Source: an uncultured Oscillospiraceae bacterium
Lineage (GTDB): Bacteria > Bacillota > Clostridia > Oscillospirales > Ruminococcaceae
Reading direction: 5' to 3'
DNA length: 64,000 bases
Assembly (NCBI GenBank): GCA_934462925.1
Contig: CAKSIT010000003.1
Location: forward strand, 62,001 to 126,000
Shown: positions 48,377-58,667 of the stretch, in pieces
Layout: each line of letters starts with the position of its first letter
Position numbering within the stretch: position 1 is the first letter of the stretch
The notes under the pieces: generated by a model
The model's input: only the letters and a program-made list of their open reading frames with translations
What the model was told of the DNA's origin: nothing
The model's database searches: none
Position numbers and translations under genes: made by a program

Positions 48377-49129
48377 ATGGCTAATTTGAACAAAACGGCG
48401 CTCATCACGGGTTCGGGGCGCGGGATAGGCGCGGCAGTCGCAAAGCGGCTGGCGCAGGACGGCTACAACATCGTTATCAACGAGGTTTCGCAGGAGGCGC
48501 TGGACACCTACGGCGCGCAGACCGCGGAGGAATGCCGCGCGTTTGGCGTCCGTGCGGAAACCTACGCTGCGGACGTATCCGACAGCGCGCAGTGCGAGGC
48601 GATGGTAAAGTGGACAAAAGAGCAGTTCGGCTCGCTTGACGTGCTTGTAAACAACGCGGGCATAACCCGCGACGGGCTGCTGCTGCGCATGAGCGACGAG
48701 CAGTACGACAGCGTTATCCGCGTAAATCAGAAGTCCGTATTTAACATGACGAAGTTTGCGGGCGCGGTAATGCTCCGCCAGAAAAGCGGCAGGATAGTGA
48801 ACCTCGCTTCCGTCGCGGGACTTTACGGCAACGCAGGGCAGATAAACTACTCCGCTTCAAAGGGCGCTGTAATCGCCATGACAAAGACCACCGCCAAGGA
48901 GCTTGGCAGCAGGGGCATAACCTGCAACGCCGTAGCGCCCGGTTTTATACAAACGCCCATGACGGATAAGCTCACCGAGGAGCAGCGCGCGGCGGTTCTC
49001 GCGCAGATAGCCATGAAGCGGTACGGCCGGCCCGAGGAGATAGCGGGCGTTATCTCGTTCCTGTGCAGCCCCGACGCGTCGTATGTAACGGGGCAGGTAA
49101 TCGAGATAAGCGGCGGACTTAGTATGTAA
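48377..49129 (+). CDS. fabG: 3-oxoacyl-ACP reductase
   Basis: A 250-residue short-chain dehydrogenase reducing 3-oxoacyl-ACP with NADPH. TGSGRGIGAAVA is the cofactor loop, and the catalytic Ser, Tyr and Lys are in the segments NLASVAGLYG and YSASKGAV. The C-terminal VTGQVIEISGGLSM is complete. AAAGGA before ATG. It lies 26 bases before fabF. Confidence 0.95.
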   Translation: MANLNKTALITGSGRGIGAAVAKRLAQDGYNIVINEVSQEALDTYGAQTAEECRAFGVRAETYAADVSDSAQCEAMVKWTKEQFGSLDVLVNNAGITRDGLLLRMSDEQYDSVIRVNQKSVFNMTKFAGAVMLRQKSGRIVNLASVAGLYGNAGQINYSASKGAVIAMTKTTAKELGSRGITCNAVAPGFIQTPMTDKLTEEQRAAVLAQIAMKRYGRPEEIAGVISFLCSPDASYVTGQVIEISGGLSM

Positions 49130-49155
49130 TTTTGGCAACGGAGGATTTACACTAT

Positions 49156-50394
49156 ATGGACAGACGAGTTGTTATCACGGGACTTGGGGCGCTCACTCCC
49201 TGCGGAAACTCCCCCGAGGCGCTCTGGGAGAGCCTTATGGCGGGCAGGCACGGCTTTACGCTTGAGCCGTGGTTCGAGCGCGAGCCTGAAACGCTGAACG
49301 TTGTGGCGCGCGTAAAGAACTTTGACCCGTCGGAGTATTTCGACAAAAAGGAGCTTCGCCGCAACGACGTTATAACGCAGTACGCGGTTTACTGCGCAAT
49401 GCAGGCTCTTAAGGACGCAGGCACGGACCTTAAGGACATCGACCCGTACCGCGTGGGCGTTGTTATAGGCAGCGGTATCGGCGGTATATGCACCACTGAG
49501 GAGGAAATGGCGAACTACCGCGAGCATGGCAGCAAGAGAGTGTCGGTGTTTACAATAACAAAGATGATAGGCAACATGGCTGCGGGCGTTGTCGCGATAA
49601 AGACGGGCTTTAAGGGCAGCAACTTCTGCGTTACTACGGCGTGCGCAAGCGGTACGCAGTCTATAGGCGAGGCGTTCCGCTCCATAAAGCACGGTTACCT
49701 TGACGCGGCGCTCTGCGGCGGCACGGAACACAGCGATATCGGCTTCTGCTACGCTTCGTTCAACAACATGAAGGCGCTCACGCGCTCTACGGACGTTGAC
49801 AGGGCTTCCATTCCGTTCGACGCGGAGAGAAGCGGATTCGTACTCGGCGACGGCTGCGGTATTCTCGTGCTTGAGGAGTACGAACACGCAAAGGCGCGCG
49901 GCGCGAAAATCTACGCGGAGATAGCGGGCTACGGCTCTACCTGCGACGCGTACCACGAAACAAGCCCCGACCCCGACGGCATGGGCGGCGCAAAGGCTAT
50001 GGAGCTTGCGTACCTTGAAGCGGGAATGAAGCCCGAGGAGATTAACTACATCAACGCGCACGGCACGTCCACCCACCTTAACGACGCTACGGAAACAAAG
50101 GCGGTAAAGCTCGCTTTCGGCGGCCGCGCAAAGGACATTGCGATAAACTCCACCAAATCCATGACGGGACACCTGCTCGGCGCTGCGGGCGGCGTTGAAG
50201 CCGTTGTCACCGCGCTTTCGATAAAGAACGGCATGGTTCACCAGACGCTTGGGTACAAGACCCCCGACCCCGAGTGCGACCTCGACTACGTTACGGAGGG
50301 CGCGCGCAGCATGGAAATAACGGGCGCGCTCAGCAACTCGCTGGGCTTTGGCGGACACAACGGCTGCATATGCATGCGCCCCGTCAGGGACTGA
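49156..50394 (+). CDS. fabF: Beta-ketoacyl-ACP synthase II
   Basis: A 412-residue condensing enzyme for chain elongation. The active-site Cys is in VTTACASGTQSIG (about 160), with the two histidines in NAHGTSTHLND and TGHLLGAAGG. I place the start at ATG 49156 (MDRRVVITGL) because the protein begins there as usual; a TTG eight codons earlier, in frame, lies upstream of the GGAGG. It comes 18 bases before accB. Confidence 0.95.
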   Translation: MDRRVVITGLGALTPCGNSPEALWESLMAGRHGFTLEPWFEREPETLNVVARVKNFDPSEYFDKKELRRNDVITQYAVYCAMQALKDAGTDLKDIDPYRVGVVIGSGIGGICTTEEEMANYREHGSKRVSVFTITKMIGNMAAGVVAIKTGFKGSNFCVTTACASGTQSIGEAFRSIKHGYLDAALCGGTEHSDIGFCYASFNNMKALTRSTDVDRASIPFDAERSGFVLGDGCGILVLEEYEHAKARGAKIYAEIAGYGSTCDAYHETSPDPDGMGGAKAMELAYLEAGMKPEEINYINAHGTSTHLNDATETKAVKLAFGGRAKDIAINSTKSMTGHLLGAAGGVEAVVTALSIKNGMVHQTLGYKTPDPECDLDYVTEGARSMEITGALSNSLGFGGHNGCICMRPVRD

Positions 50395-50412
50395 CAGAAA
50401 GGAGCTTCATAA

Positions 50413-50907
50413 ATGAATCTCAAGGAAAAGGAAACCCGACCGATAGAGGATACCATCGAGTGCATAGAAGCGCTCGCCAAAATAGTAAAGGATAACGACC
50501 TCGGCAAAATCAAGATAAGCACCGAGGACATCGACATTGTGATAGAGGGCAGACCCTGCCCGCCCCCGCACGAGCCGCCCATGCCCGTATTCGCGGCGGG
50601 CGCAGCTCCCGCGCAGGGCGCAGCGGTAGCAGTAGCGGCAGCCGCGGCAGCTCCCGCCGAGCAGGAGGAGCGCGGCAATATCGTTAAAAGCCCCATTGTC
50701 GGCACGTTCTACGCATCTCCCTCGCCCGACAAGCCCGCGTTTGTAAAGACGGGCGACAGCGTTAACGCAGGCGATGTTGTGTGCATTATCGAGAGCATGA
50801 AGCTTATGAACGAGATAAACAGCGAGTTCAGCGGAAAGGTAGCCGAGATTTATGTGAATAACGGCGAAACCGTTGAGTACGGACAGAAGCTTATGAGGAT
50901 AGAATGA
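50413..50907 (+). CDS. accB: Biotin carboxyl carrier protein of acetyl-CoA carboxylase
   Basis: A 164-residue carrier with an N-terminal helical region, an Ala/Pro-rich flexible linker (about 55-95) and a C-terminal biotinyl domain. The biotinylated Lys130 is in [10 protein letters not shown]. It carries CO2 from AccC to the AccA/AccD carboxyltransferase. It lies between fabF and fabZ. Confidence 0.95.
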   Translation: MNLKEKETRPIEDTIECIEALAKIVKDNDLGKIKISTEDIDIVIEGRPCPPPHEPPMPVFAAGAAPAQGAAVAVAAAAAAPAEQEERGNIVKSPIVGTFYASPSPDKPAFVKTGDSVNAGDVVCIIESMKLMNEINSEFSGKVAEIYVNNGETVEYGQKLMRIE

Positions 50908-50922
50908 CATTAAGGAGATAGT

Positions 50923-51369
50923 ATGACGCTCAATCTTGAACAGATAAAAGAGATAATCCCGCACCGCGACCCGTTTCTGCTGATAGACGAGGTAACGGAG
51001 CTTGAGCCCGGCGTAAGCGTTACCGCAAAAAAGTACCTTAAGCCCGACGAATACTGGTTTAAGGGGCATTTTCCCAATCAGCCGATAACTCCCGGAGTGC
51101 TTATGATAGAAATGCTTGCGCAGGCGGGCGCTGTGTGCGCGCTTTCGCTGCCCGAAAACAAGGGGAAGATAGCGGTGTTCGCGGGCATTGACAAGGCGCG
51201 GTTCAGAGGGCAGGTGCTGCCCGGCGACACGCTGGAGCTTCACGTTGACATGACCAAAAAGGTAGGCCCTGTCGGCTTTGGAAGCGCCGTTGCAAAGGTC
51301 GGCGGCAAGCGGGTAGTGACCGCTGAAATATCCTTTGCCGTGGCTGAACCCAAGCCCGAAAACGCTTGA
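50923..51369 (+). CDS. fabZ: 3-hydroxyacyl-ACP dehydratase
   Basis: A 148-residue hot-dog-fold enzyme removing water from 3-hydroxyacyl-ACP. The catalytic His is in FKGHFPNQPITPGVLMIE (about 49) and the Glu in that same helix; IIPHRDPFLLID is typical. The order accB-fabZ-accC is standard in Firmicutes. Confidence 0.95.
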   Translation: MTLNLEQIKEIIPHRDPFLLIDEVTELEPGVSVTAKKYLKPDEYWFKGHFPNQPITPGVLMIEMLAQAGAVCALSLPENKGKIAVFAGIDKARFRGQVLPGDTLELHVDMTKKVGPVGFGSAVAKVGGKRVVTAEISFAVAEPKPENA

Positions 51370-51387
51370 CACAGGGAGCTGACATAA

Positions 51388-52737
51388 ATGTTTAATAAAA
51401 TCCTCATAGCCAATCGCGGCGAGATTGCAATAAGGATTATGCGCGCGTGCCGCGAGCTAGGGATAAAGACTGTAGCCGTCTATTCCGAGGCGGACAGAAC
51501 TGCGCTTCATGCGCAGATAGCGGACGAGGCGGTGTGCATAGGCCCTGCGGAGTCCAAAAACAGCTATCTTAACACAAAGGCAATAATCGCCGCGTGCGAG
51601 ATAACCCATGCGGAGGCGATTCACCCGGGCTTCGGCTTTCTGTCGGAAAACGCGGACTTTGCGCGGCTTTGCAGAAAGTGCGGGCTTGTGTTTATAGGAC
51701 CGAGTCCCGAGGTAATGGACGCCATGGGCGACAAGGCTAACGCAAAGCAGACCATGCGCGGCGCGGGCGTTCCCGTAATACCGGGGTCTGAGGGCGTTGT
51801 AAAAACGCTTGACGAGGCGCGCGAGGTTTGCGCGCAGATAGGCTACCCCGTTATGGTAAAGGCCTCCGCGGGCGGCGGCGGGCGCGGCATTCGCCTTGTT
51901 AAAAGCGAGAGCGAGCTTGAGCCGCACTTCCTGTCCGCACAGCAGGAAGCGCTGCAATTCTTTGGCAACGGCGACCTTTATATCGAAAAGTTTATTGTAG
52001 ACCCGCGCCACATTGAGATACAGCTGCTCGCGGACAACTACGGCAACGTGGTTCACCTTGGCGAGCGCGACTGCTCGCTTCAGCGGCGCAACCAGAAGGT
52101 TCTTGAAGAAAGCCCCAGCCCCATAATGACCGAGGAGCTGCGTGAAAAGATGGGCGCTGCCGCAGTAAGCGCTGCAAAGGTAAGCGGCTATCAGAACGCA
52201 GGCACGATAGAGTTCCTTGTGGACGCGGACAGGAACTTCTACTTTATGGAGATGAACACGCGCATACAGGTTGAACACCCCGTGACCGAGTTTGTAACGG
52301 GCATAGACCTTGTAAAGGCGCAGATTCGCATTGCCGCAGGGGAGAAGCTGTGGTTCTCGCAGGACGACGTACACCTGAGCGGACACGCGATAGAGTGCCG
52401 CATAAACGCAGAAGACCCGCGCAGAAACTTTATGCCCTGCCCCGGCACGATAAACGCGATACACGTACCCGGCGGCTTTAACGTGCGCATAGACAGCGCG
52501 GTGTACGCAGGGTATCAGATAACGCCCTACTACGACAGCATGATAGCAAAGCTGCTTGTAAAAGCGCCCACGCGCGAGGAAGCGATAATGAAAATGCGCG
52601 TTGCGCTCTCGGAGTTTATTATAGAGGGCGTTGAAACGAACATCGACTTTCAGCTTGCGCTGCTTAAGGACGAGGATTTTGAAAAGGGGAATTTCGACAT
52701 CGGATTCCTTAATAGAAAGAATATTATGGGGGAGTGA
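51388..52737 (+). CDS. accC: Biotin carboxylase of acetyl-CoA carboxylase
   Basis: A 449-residue ATP-grasp enzyme carboxylating biotin on AccB with bicarbonate. The start [17 protein letters not shown], the glycine-rich ATP loop [14 protein letters not shown] (about 160-172), the [23 protein letters not shown] segment read in parts and the active-site [13 protein letters not shown] are all present. Full length for the family. Confidence 0.96.
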   Translation: MFNKILIANRGEIAIRIMRACRELGIKTVAVYSEADRTALHAQIADEAVCIGPAESKNSYLNTKAIIAACEITHAEAIHPGFGFLSENADFARLCRKCGLVFIGPSPEVMDAMGDKANAKQTMRGAGVPVIPGSEGVVKTLDEAREVCAQIGYPVMVKASAGGGGRGIRLVKSESELEPHFLSAQQEALQFFGNGDLYIEKFIVDPRHIEIQLLADNYGNVVHLGERDCSLQRRNQKVLEESPSPIMTEELREKMGAAAVSAAKVSGYQNAGTIEFLVDADRNFYFMEMNTRIQVEHPVTEFVTGIDLVKAQIRIAAGEKLWFSQDDVHLSGHAIECRINAEDPRRNFMPCPGTINAIHVPGGFNVRIDSAVYAGYQITPYYDSMIAKLLVKAPTREEAIMKMRVALSEFIIEGVETNIDFQLALLKDEDFEKGNFDIGFLNRKNIMGE

Positions 52738-52742
52738 GCTGA

Positions 52743-53624
52743 ATGCCGTTAGAGGACCTTTTTAAGGTGGTTAAGGCGCGTTTTCTCGACGAGCAGCCCG
52801 AGCCTGCGCAGGAAAAGGACGTGGTTATCCCGCACGACCTGCTGTTCAAATGCCCGCGCTGCGGCGGCGTTGTTTACAACGAGGAGTTCGAGAACGCGAT
52901 GAAGGTATGCCCCAAGTGCGGCTACCACGCGCGCCTTACATGGCGCGAGCGGCTCGACCTTACCGCGGACAGGGACAGCTTTATCGAGCTTGACGCGGGG
53001 CTGAAGCCGCTCAACCCGATAAACTTCCCGAAGTATGAGGAAAAGACTGCGAAGCTGCAAAGCCAGTGCGGCATAAACGACGCCATTGTAACGGGCGAAT
53101 GCACGATTCGCGGCTACCGCTGCGTTATAGGGATAATGGACAGCCATTTTATGATGGCGAGCATGGGCAGCGTTGTCGGCGAGAAGATAACGCGCGCGTT
53201 CGAGTACGCGACGGAGCGCGGGCTGCCCGTGGTTATGTTTACGGCGTCGGGCGGCGCGCGTATGCAGGAGGGCATAATCTCCCTTATGCAGATGGCGAAG
53301 ACCAGCGGCGCGGTAAAGCTCCACAGCGACGCGGGCGGGCTTTACATTGCCGTCATGACCGACCCCACGACGGGCGGCGTTACGGCTTCGTTTGCCAGCC
53401 TTGGCGACATAATCATTGCAGAGCCTAAGGTGCTTATAGGCTTTGCGGGACGGCGCGTTATACAGGACACGATACATCAGCGGCTTCCCGACGACTTCCA
53501 GAGCGCGGAGTTCCAGCTTGACTGCGGCTTTGCGGACATGATAGTCGAGCGCGGAATGATGCGCAAGCGTATCTCCAACATACTTAAGCTGCACGGCTTT
53601 CCTAAGGAGGTGGCGGCACGATGA
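52743..53624 (+). CDS. accD: Acetyl-CoA carboxylase carboxyltransferase, beta subunit
   Basis: A 293-residue carboxyltransferase subunit. A zinc finger (CPRCGG ... CPKCGY) begins about residue 37, then the crotonase-like domain with FTASGGARMQEGI. It transfers CO2 from biotin to acetyl-CoA with AccA. The start is five bases after the accC stop; its stop overlaps accA by four bases. Confidence 0.95.
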   Translation: MPLEDLFKVVKARFLDEQPEPAQEKDVVIPHDLLFKCPRCGGVVYNEEFENAMKVCPKCGYHARLTWRERLDLTADRDSFIELDAGLKPLNPINFPKYEEKTAKLQSQCGINDAIVTGECTIRGYRCVIGIMDSHFMMASMGSVVGEKITRAFEYATERGLPVVMFTASGGARMQEGIISLMQMAKTSGAVKLHSDAGGLYIAVMTDPTTGGVTASFASLGDIIIAEPKVLIGFAGRRVIQDTIHQRLPDDFQSAEFQLDCGFADMIVERGMMRKRISNILKLHGFPKEVAAR

Positions 53625-54424
53625 ACAAGCTTTCCGCGACAGAGCGGCTTGAAATAATCCGCCACAAGGACAGACCCACCGTAAACGACTATATCCCCGC
53701 CATGTTCACGCGGTTTATGGAGTTTCACGGCGACAGGCTTTTCGGCGACGACCACGCGATAATCGGCGGCATAGGGTATCTGAGCGACACGCCCGTTACC
53801 GTTATAGCGCAGGTAAAGGGCCGCACGCTTGAAGAAAACAAGCGCAGCAACTTCTCCATGCCGCACCCGGAGGGCTACCGTAAGGCGCTGCGCCTTGCGC
53901 GGCAGGCGGAGAAATTCCACAGACCCGTTATATGCCTTGTGGACACCCCCGGCGCGTTCTGCGGCATAGACGCGGAGAAGCGCGGGCAGGGCGAGGCGAT
54001 AGCGCGCAACCTGTACGAGTTCATGACGCTGCGCACGCCGATAATATCGGTGGTGCTTGGCGAGGGCGGCAGCGGCGGAGCGCTCGCGCTTGCCGTGTGC
54101 GACGAGCTTGCAATGCTCGAAAACGCGCTTTACAGCGTTATTTCGCCGCGCGGCGCAGCTTCTATCCTGTGGAAGGACGGCACAAAGGAAAAGGAAGCCT
54201 GCGAGCTGCTTAAGATAACCGCCGAAAACCTTGCGGACTTCGGCGTGTGCGACAAGATAATCCCCGAGCCCGAGGGCGGCGCTCACCTAAACAAGGAGCA
54301 GACCGCCGACAGCATTTACGAGTATCTCGTTGACGCCGTGTACAGGCTCAAAAATACCGATATTGACGCGCTTCTTATGCAAAGATATCAGAAATTTAGA
54401 AAAATCGGTATGTTTGCCGAATAA
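53621..54424 (+). CDS. accA: Acetyl-CoA carboxylase carboxyltransferase, alpha subunit
   Basis: A 267-residue crotonase-fold subunit pairing with AccD. Typical stretches are FHGDRLFGDDHAIIGGIG, CLVDTPGAFCG and the GEGGSGGALALA oxyanion region. Starts ATGA at the accD stop. Length is slightly shorter than E. coli AccA (319), as in other Firmicutes. Last gene of this transcript; acpP has its own promoter. Confidence 0.94.
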   Translation: MNKLSATERLEIIRHKDRPTVNDYIPAMFTRFMEFHGDRLFGDDHAIIGGIGYLSDTPVTVIAQVKGRTLEENKRSNFSMPHPEGYRKALRLARQAEKFHRPVICLVDTPGAFCGIDAEKRGQGEAIARNLYEFMTLRTPIISVVLGEGGSGGALALAVCDELAMLENALYSVISPRGAASILWKDGTKEKEACELLKITAENLADFGVCDKIIPEPEGGAHLNKEQTADSIYEYLVDAVYRLKNTDIDALLMQRYQKFRKIGMFAE

Positions 54425-54463
54425 GTTTGTGAAAAATAACCTGTATTTTTTGCGTGTTGGGTA

Positions 54464-54492
54464 TTGATTATTTTGTTTGTTTCGATTATAAT
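54464..54492 (+). promoter_or_regulatory. Promoter of acpP
   Basis: TTGATT at 54464-54469, 17-bp spacer, TATAAT at 54487-54492. There is no obvious terminator after accA, so acpP can be made from both. Confidence 0.75.
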
Positions 54493-54545
54493 ATATTTTG
54501 AAAATGCTACGGGATATAGTGGCAAATAACTTGGAGGGAATTACC

Positions 54546-54776
54546 ATGGAAATCTTAGAAAAAGTAAAGAAGCTCATAGCAGAGCAGTTCGACGCACAGG
54601 AGGACACAATCTCTGAGGACACCGCAATCGTTGACGACCTCGGCGCTGACTCTCTGGACGTTGTTGACCTCGTAATGGCTATTTCAGGCGAGTTCGGCAT
54701 TGAAATCCCCGACGACCAGGTTGAAAATTTCAAGACCGTCGGCGATATCGTTTCCTATATCGAGGACAACCAGTAA
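54546..54776 (+). CDS. acpP: Acyl carrier protein
   Basis: A 76-residue acidic helical carrier. Ser38 or nearby in the DLGADSLDVVDLV motif receives the phosphopantetheine arm. GGAGGG precedes the ATG at 54546; the frame extends 16 codons upstream into the promoter and is rejected. Codons differ from the acc genes, with more T-ending ones, in keeping with strong expression. Confidence 0.96.
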   Translation: MEILEKVKKLIAEQFDAQEDTISEDTAIVDDLGADSLDVVDLVMAISGEFGIEIPDDQVENFKTVGDIVSYIEDNQ

Positions 54777-54782
54777 TCAAAA

Positions 54783-54822
54783 GGCAGTCCACACCGCCCT
54801 TCGCATTGCGAGGGGCGGTTTT
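54783..54822 (+). terminator. Terminator after acpP
   Basis: A 12-bp stem with one GU pair (54793-54804 with 54808-54819) and a 3-base loop, ending in TTTT. Confidence 0.8.
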
Positions 54823-54887
54823 GGCTGCCGCATAAAATACCCTTTGCGGAATAGTCAAGATTTTAACAAAAAAATTTCTAAAAACCC

Positions 54888-54916
54888 TTGAAAAATCCGT
54901 GAAGATATAGTAAAAT
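54888..54916 (+). promoter_or_regulatory. Promoter of the pgk operon
   Basis: TTGAAA at 54888-54893, 17-bp spacer, TAAAAT at 54911-54916. Confidence 0.75.
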
Positions 54917-54980
54917 ATATAGTGTAGGCATTGTGTGCCTTGGTATGTTCAATATTTCATTACGAAAGGAAATAAAAACC

Positions 54981-56201
54981 ATGAGCAAACTGAACAAGAA
55001 GAATGTAGAAGACCTGAATGTAAAGGGCAAGTTCGTGCTTGTACGTGTTGATTTCAACGTTCCCATGAAGGACGGCAAAATCACCAACGACAACAGAATC
55101 ACGGCTGCTCTGCCCACAATCAACAAGCTGACCGAAAACGGCGCAAAGGTTGTACTGTGCTCCCACCTCGGCAAGCCGAAGAACGGCCCTGAGGCTAAGT
55201 TCTCCCTTAAGGCTGCCGCTGACAGACTTGCAGAGCTTGTTTCCGCCAAGGTAACATTCGCTCCCGACGATACCGTTGTAGGCGATAACGCAAAGGCTGC
55301 CGTTGCCGCTATGAAGGACGGCGAAATCGTAGTTCTCGAGAACACACGCTTCCGCGGCGCAGACGAGACCAAGAACGGCGAGGGCTTCTCCAAGGAGCTT
55401 GCCGACCTCGTTCACAACGAGATTTTTGTAATGGACGCTTTCGGTTCTTCTCACAGAGCGCACGCTTCCACGGTTGGCGTTACCAAGTTCGTTAAGGAAA
55501 CCGCTGTTGGCTACCTTATGAACAAGGAAATCGAGTTCCTCGGCAACGCTGTTGAGAACCCTGTTCGTCCGTTCGTTGCTATCCTCGGCGGCGCAAAGGT
55601 TGCAGACAAGCTCAACGTTATCTCCAACCTGCTTGAAAAGTGCGACACGCTCATCATCGGCGGCGGCATGGCTTACACATTCCTTAAGGCTAAGGGCTAC
55701 GAGGTTGGTACTTCTCTTGTAGACGACGAGAAGATTGATTACTGCAAGCAGATGATTGAGAAGGCTGAGAAGCTCGGCAAGAAGCTTCTTCTGCCTGTTG
55801 ATACCACTATCGCCAAGGCGTTCCCCGACCCCATTGACGCTCCTATCGAGGTTTCCGTTGTTGATTCGGACAAGATACCCGCTGACATGATGGGTCTTGA
55901 TATCGGTCCTAAGACCATGGAGCTTTTCGCTGAGGCTGCTAAGACCGCTAAGACCGTTGTATGGAACGGCCCGATGGGCGTATTTGAGAACCCCGTTCTC
56001 AAGAAGGGTACTGTTGCCGTATGCGAGGCGCTTGCAGCGGCTGACGCTACAACGATAATCGGCGGCGGCGACTCCGCTACGGCTGCTATCAACCTCGGCT
56101 ATGCCGACAAGATGAGCCACATCTCCACAGGCGGCGGCGCTTCGCTCGAGTACCTCGAGGGCAAGGGCCTTCCCGGTATCGACGCTATTCAGGATAAGTA
56201 A
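54981..56201 (+). CDS. pgk: Phosphoglycerate kinase
   Basis: A 406-residue glycolytic kinase making ATP from 1,3-bisphosphoglycerate. [18 protein letters not shown], the hinge and ATP site [10 protein letters not shown] and [14 protein letters not shown] are present. AAAGGA precedes the ATG at 54981; a longer frame begins in the promoter. Codon use is that of a highly expressed gene, richer in T-ending codons than surrounding genes. Gap is not adjacent. Confidence 0.96.
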   Translation: MSKLNKKNVEDLNVKGKFVLVRVDFNVPMKDGKITNDNRITAALPTINKLTENGAKVVLCSHLGKPKNGPEAKFSLKAAADRLAELVSAKVTFAPDDTVVGDNAKAAVAAMKDGEIVVLENTRFRGADETKNGEGFSKELADLVHNEIFVMDAFGSSHRAHASTVGVTKFVKETAVGYLMNKEIEFLGNAVENPVRPFVAILGGAKVADKLNVISNLLEKCDTLIIGGGMAYTFLKAKGYEVGTSLVDDEKIDYCKQMIEKAEKLGKKLLLPVDTTIAKAFPDPIDAPIEVSVVDSDKIPADMMGLDIGPKTMELFAEAAKTAKTVVWNGPMGVFENPVLKKGTVAVCEALAAADATTIIGGGDSATAAINLGYADKMSHISTGGGASLEYLEGKGLPGIDAIQDK

Positions 56202-56268
56202 TTTCTGACGCTAAGGGCGGGGCTTACACTCCGCCCTGTTTGGTGTCATTCTTTTAGGAGGATAAGTC

Positions 56269-57042
56269 ATGAACAAGAATGTAAGAAAAGCAATAATCGC
56301 AGGCAACTGGAAGATGAACAAGACCCGCCCCGAGGCAAAGGCTCTGCTTGAGGAGCTTAAGCCCATGGTAGCTGACGTTAAGGGCGTTGAGGTAGTAGCG
56401 TGCGTTCCTTTCACGAACCTTGAAACAGCGCTTGCTGCAACCGCAGGCACTAACATCAAGATAGGCGCTGAGAACTGCCACTTTGAAAAGAGCGGCGCGT
56501 TCACGGGCGAGATTTCCGCGGATATGCTCGCAGAGATGGGCGTTGAGTACGTTGTTCTCGGTCACTCCGAGCGCCGCCAGTACTTTGCTGAAACAGACGA
56601 GACTGTAAACAAGAGGACAAAGGCTGCGCTTGCTGCGGGCCTTAAGCCCATTGTCTGCGTTGGCGAGCTGCTCTGGGAGCGCGAGTGCAACATCACCGAG
56701 GAGGTTATTGCGCGTCAGATAAAGCTTGATTTCTTCGGCATTTCCGCTGAGGACCTCAAGAAGTGCGTTATCGCATACGAGCCTGTATGGGCTATCGGCA
56801 CGGGCAAGACCGCTACGGCTGACCAGGCGGAGGAAGTCTGCGCATTTATCCGCGCAACGCTCGCAAAGCTTTACGGCGCAGATGTTGCGGAGAGCATTAC
56901 CGTTCAGTACGGCGGCTCTATGAACGCAAAGAACGCGGCTGAGCTTCTTTCCAAGACCAACGTTGACGGCGGTCTTATCGGCGGCGCTTCCCTTAAGGCT
57001 GCTGACTTCACCGTTATAATCAAGGCAGCGGAGAACGGCTGA
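56269..57042 (+). CDS. tpiA: Triosephosphate isomerase
   Basis: A 257-residue TIM barrel interconverting dihydroxyacetone phosphate and glyceraldehyde-3-phosphate. Lys in AGNWKMNK, catalytic His in LGHSERRQYF, and Glu in AYEPVWAIGTG (about 165-175) are present. Preceded by AGGAGG. Second gene of pgk-tpiA-gpmI. Confidence 0.96.
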   Translation: MNKNVRKAIIAGNWKMNKTRPEAKALLEELKPMVADVKGVEVVACVPFTNLETALAATAGTNIKIGAENCHFEKSGAFTGEISADMLAEMGVEYVVLGHSERRQYFAETDETVNKRTKAALAAGLKPIVCVGELLWERECNITEEVIARQIKLDFFGISAEDLKKCVIAYEPVWAIGTGKTATADQAEEVCAFIRATLAKLYGADVAESITVQYGGSMNAKNAAELLSKTNVDGGLIGGASLKAADFTVIIKAAENG

Positions 57043-57069
57043 TAACACGCATTGCAAAGGAGAATTGAT

Positions 57070-58641
57070 ATGGCAAAACCCGTATTACTGGTAGTTATGG
57101 ACGGTGTTGGCTTTTCTAAGACAGGTCTTGGCGACGCTGTAACACAGGCGAACACACCCACACTTGATTGGCTTCTTGCAAACTGCCCGCACACACGCCT
57201 TAAGGCTCACGGCGACGCGGTAGGTCTGCCCACCGACGATGACATGGGCAACAGCGAGGTTGGTCATAACGCTATAGGCTGCGGTCAGATTTACTCGCAG
57301 GGCGCAAAGCTCGTAAACGAGTCTATCGAAAGCGGCAAGATGTACACCTCCGAGGCGTGGAAGGAGCTTATCGGCAACGTTAAGGCTAAGGATTCCACCC
57401 TGCACTTTATAGGGCTTCTGTCCGACGGTAACGTTCACGCTAACATCTCCCACCTTATCGCTATGCTTAAGACTGCAAAGTCCGAGGGCGTTAAGAAGGC
57501 GAGAGTTCACGCGCTGCTCGACGGCCGCGACGTTCCCCCCACGACTGCGCCCATCTATATCGAGCAGCTCGAAAAGGTGCTTGCAGAGCTTAACGCTGAC
57601 GGCACATTCGACGGCAAGATAGCTTCGGGCGGCGGCAGAATGAAGATAACCATGGACCGCTATCAGGCTGACTGGGCAATGGTAGAGCGCGGCTGGAACA
57701 CCCATGTAAAGGGCGAGGGCAGGCAGTTCGCTTCTGCAATGGACGCTGTAAACACCCTGCGCGAGGAAACGGGCGCTGTTGACCAGGACCTGCCCGCATT
57801 CGTTATCGCACAGAACGGCGAGCCTGTAGGCAAAATCGTTGACGGCGACAGCGTTATCCTCTATAACTTCCGCGGCGACCGCGCTATCGAGCTTTCCATG
57901 GCGTTCGATATGGACGAGTTCAACCACTTTAACAGAGGACCTAAGCCCAACGTATGCTACGCAGGTATGCTCCAGTACGACGGCGACCTTAAGATTCCCG
58001 CGCGCTTCCTTGTAAACCCGCCCGAGATTACAAACACCATGACAGAGGTGTTCGTTGCGGCAGGGAAGAAGGAGTACGCTATTTCCGAAACGCAGAAGTA
58101 CGGCCATGTAACCTACTTCTGGAACGGCAACAAGAGCGGTAAGTTCAGCGAGGAGCTTGAAACCTACGTAGAGATACCCTCCGACAATGTATCGTTCGAC
58201 CAGCGCCCGTGGATGAAGTCCGCTGAAATCACCGATAACCTTATCGAGGCTATCAAGAGCGGCGAGTACGACTTCCTGCGCTGCAACTACCCCAACGGCG
58301 ATATGGTAGGCCACACAGGCAGCCTGCCCGCAACAATCGTTGGCGTTGAGAGCGTTGATCTTGCGCTTGCACGCCTGATGAAGGTATGCGACGAGTACGG
58401 CGTAACGCTCTGCATAACCGCCGACCACGGCAACGCGGACGAAATGCTTGAAAAGAACAAGAAGGGCGACATTCAGGTAAGAACCGCTCACTCGCTCAAC
58501 CCCGTTCCTTTCATCATCTACGACAAGGACGTGAAGTACGCCATCAAGGACGGCAAGTACGGTCTTGCAAACATCGCGCCCACCATCGTAAAGATGTTTG
58601 GCCTGACCGCTCCCGATTGCTGGGAAGAAAGCATGATTTAA
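57070..58641 (+). CDS. gpmI: 2,3-bisphosphoglycerate-independent phosphoglycerate mutase
   Basis: A 523-residue manganese enzyme converting 3- to 2-phosphoglycerate. The metal-site Ser in DMGNSEVGHNAIG and the ligands in DGRDVPPT and TADHGNADEML mark the alkaline-phosphatase-like domain. The start is ATG 57070 (MAKPVLLVVM) after AAAGGAG. Last in the glycolytic operon; eno is not in the window. Confidence 0.96.
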   Translation: MAKPVLLVVMDGVGFSKTGLGDAVTQANTPTLDWLLANCPHTRLKAHGDAVGLPTDDDMGNSEVGHNAIGCGQIYSQGAKLVNESIESGKMYTSEAWKELIGNVKAKDSTLHFIGLLSDGNVHANISHLIAMLKTAKSEGVKKARVHALLDGRDVPPTTAPIYIEQLEKVLAELNADGTFDGKIASGGGRMKITMDRYQADWAMVERGWNTHVKGEGRQFASAMDAVNTLREETGAVDQDLPAFVIAQNGEPVGKIVDGDSVILYNFRGDRAIELSMAFDMDEFNHFNRGPKPNVCYAGMLQYDGDLKIPARFLVNPPEITNTMTEVFVAAGKKEYAISETQKYGHVTYFWNGNKSGKFSEELETYVEIPSDNVSFDQRPWMKSAEITDNLIEAIKSGEYDFLRCNYPNGDMVGHTGSLPATIVGVESVDLALARLMKVCDEYGVTLCITADHGNADEMLEKNKKGDIQVRTAHSLNPVPFIIYDKDVKYAIKDGKYGLANIAPTIVKMFGLTAPDCWEESMI

Positions 58642-58667
58642 TCATTGTAACAGATTTGGCATAACTT

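Noticed and set aside
57085..58491. Long leftward reading frame antisense to gpmI
   Set aside because: No binding site, no motif and odd composition; gpmI is certain.
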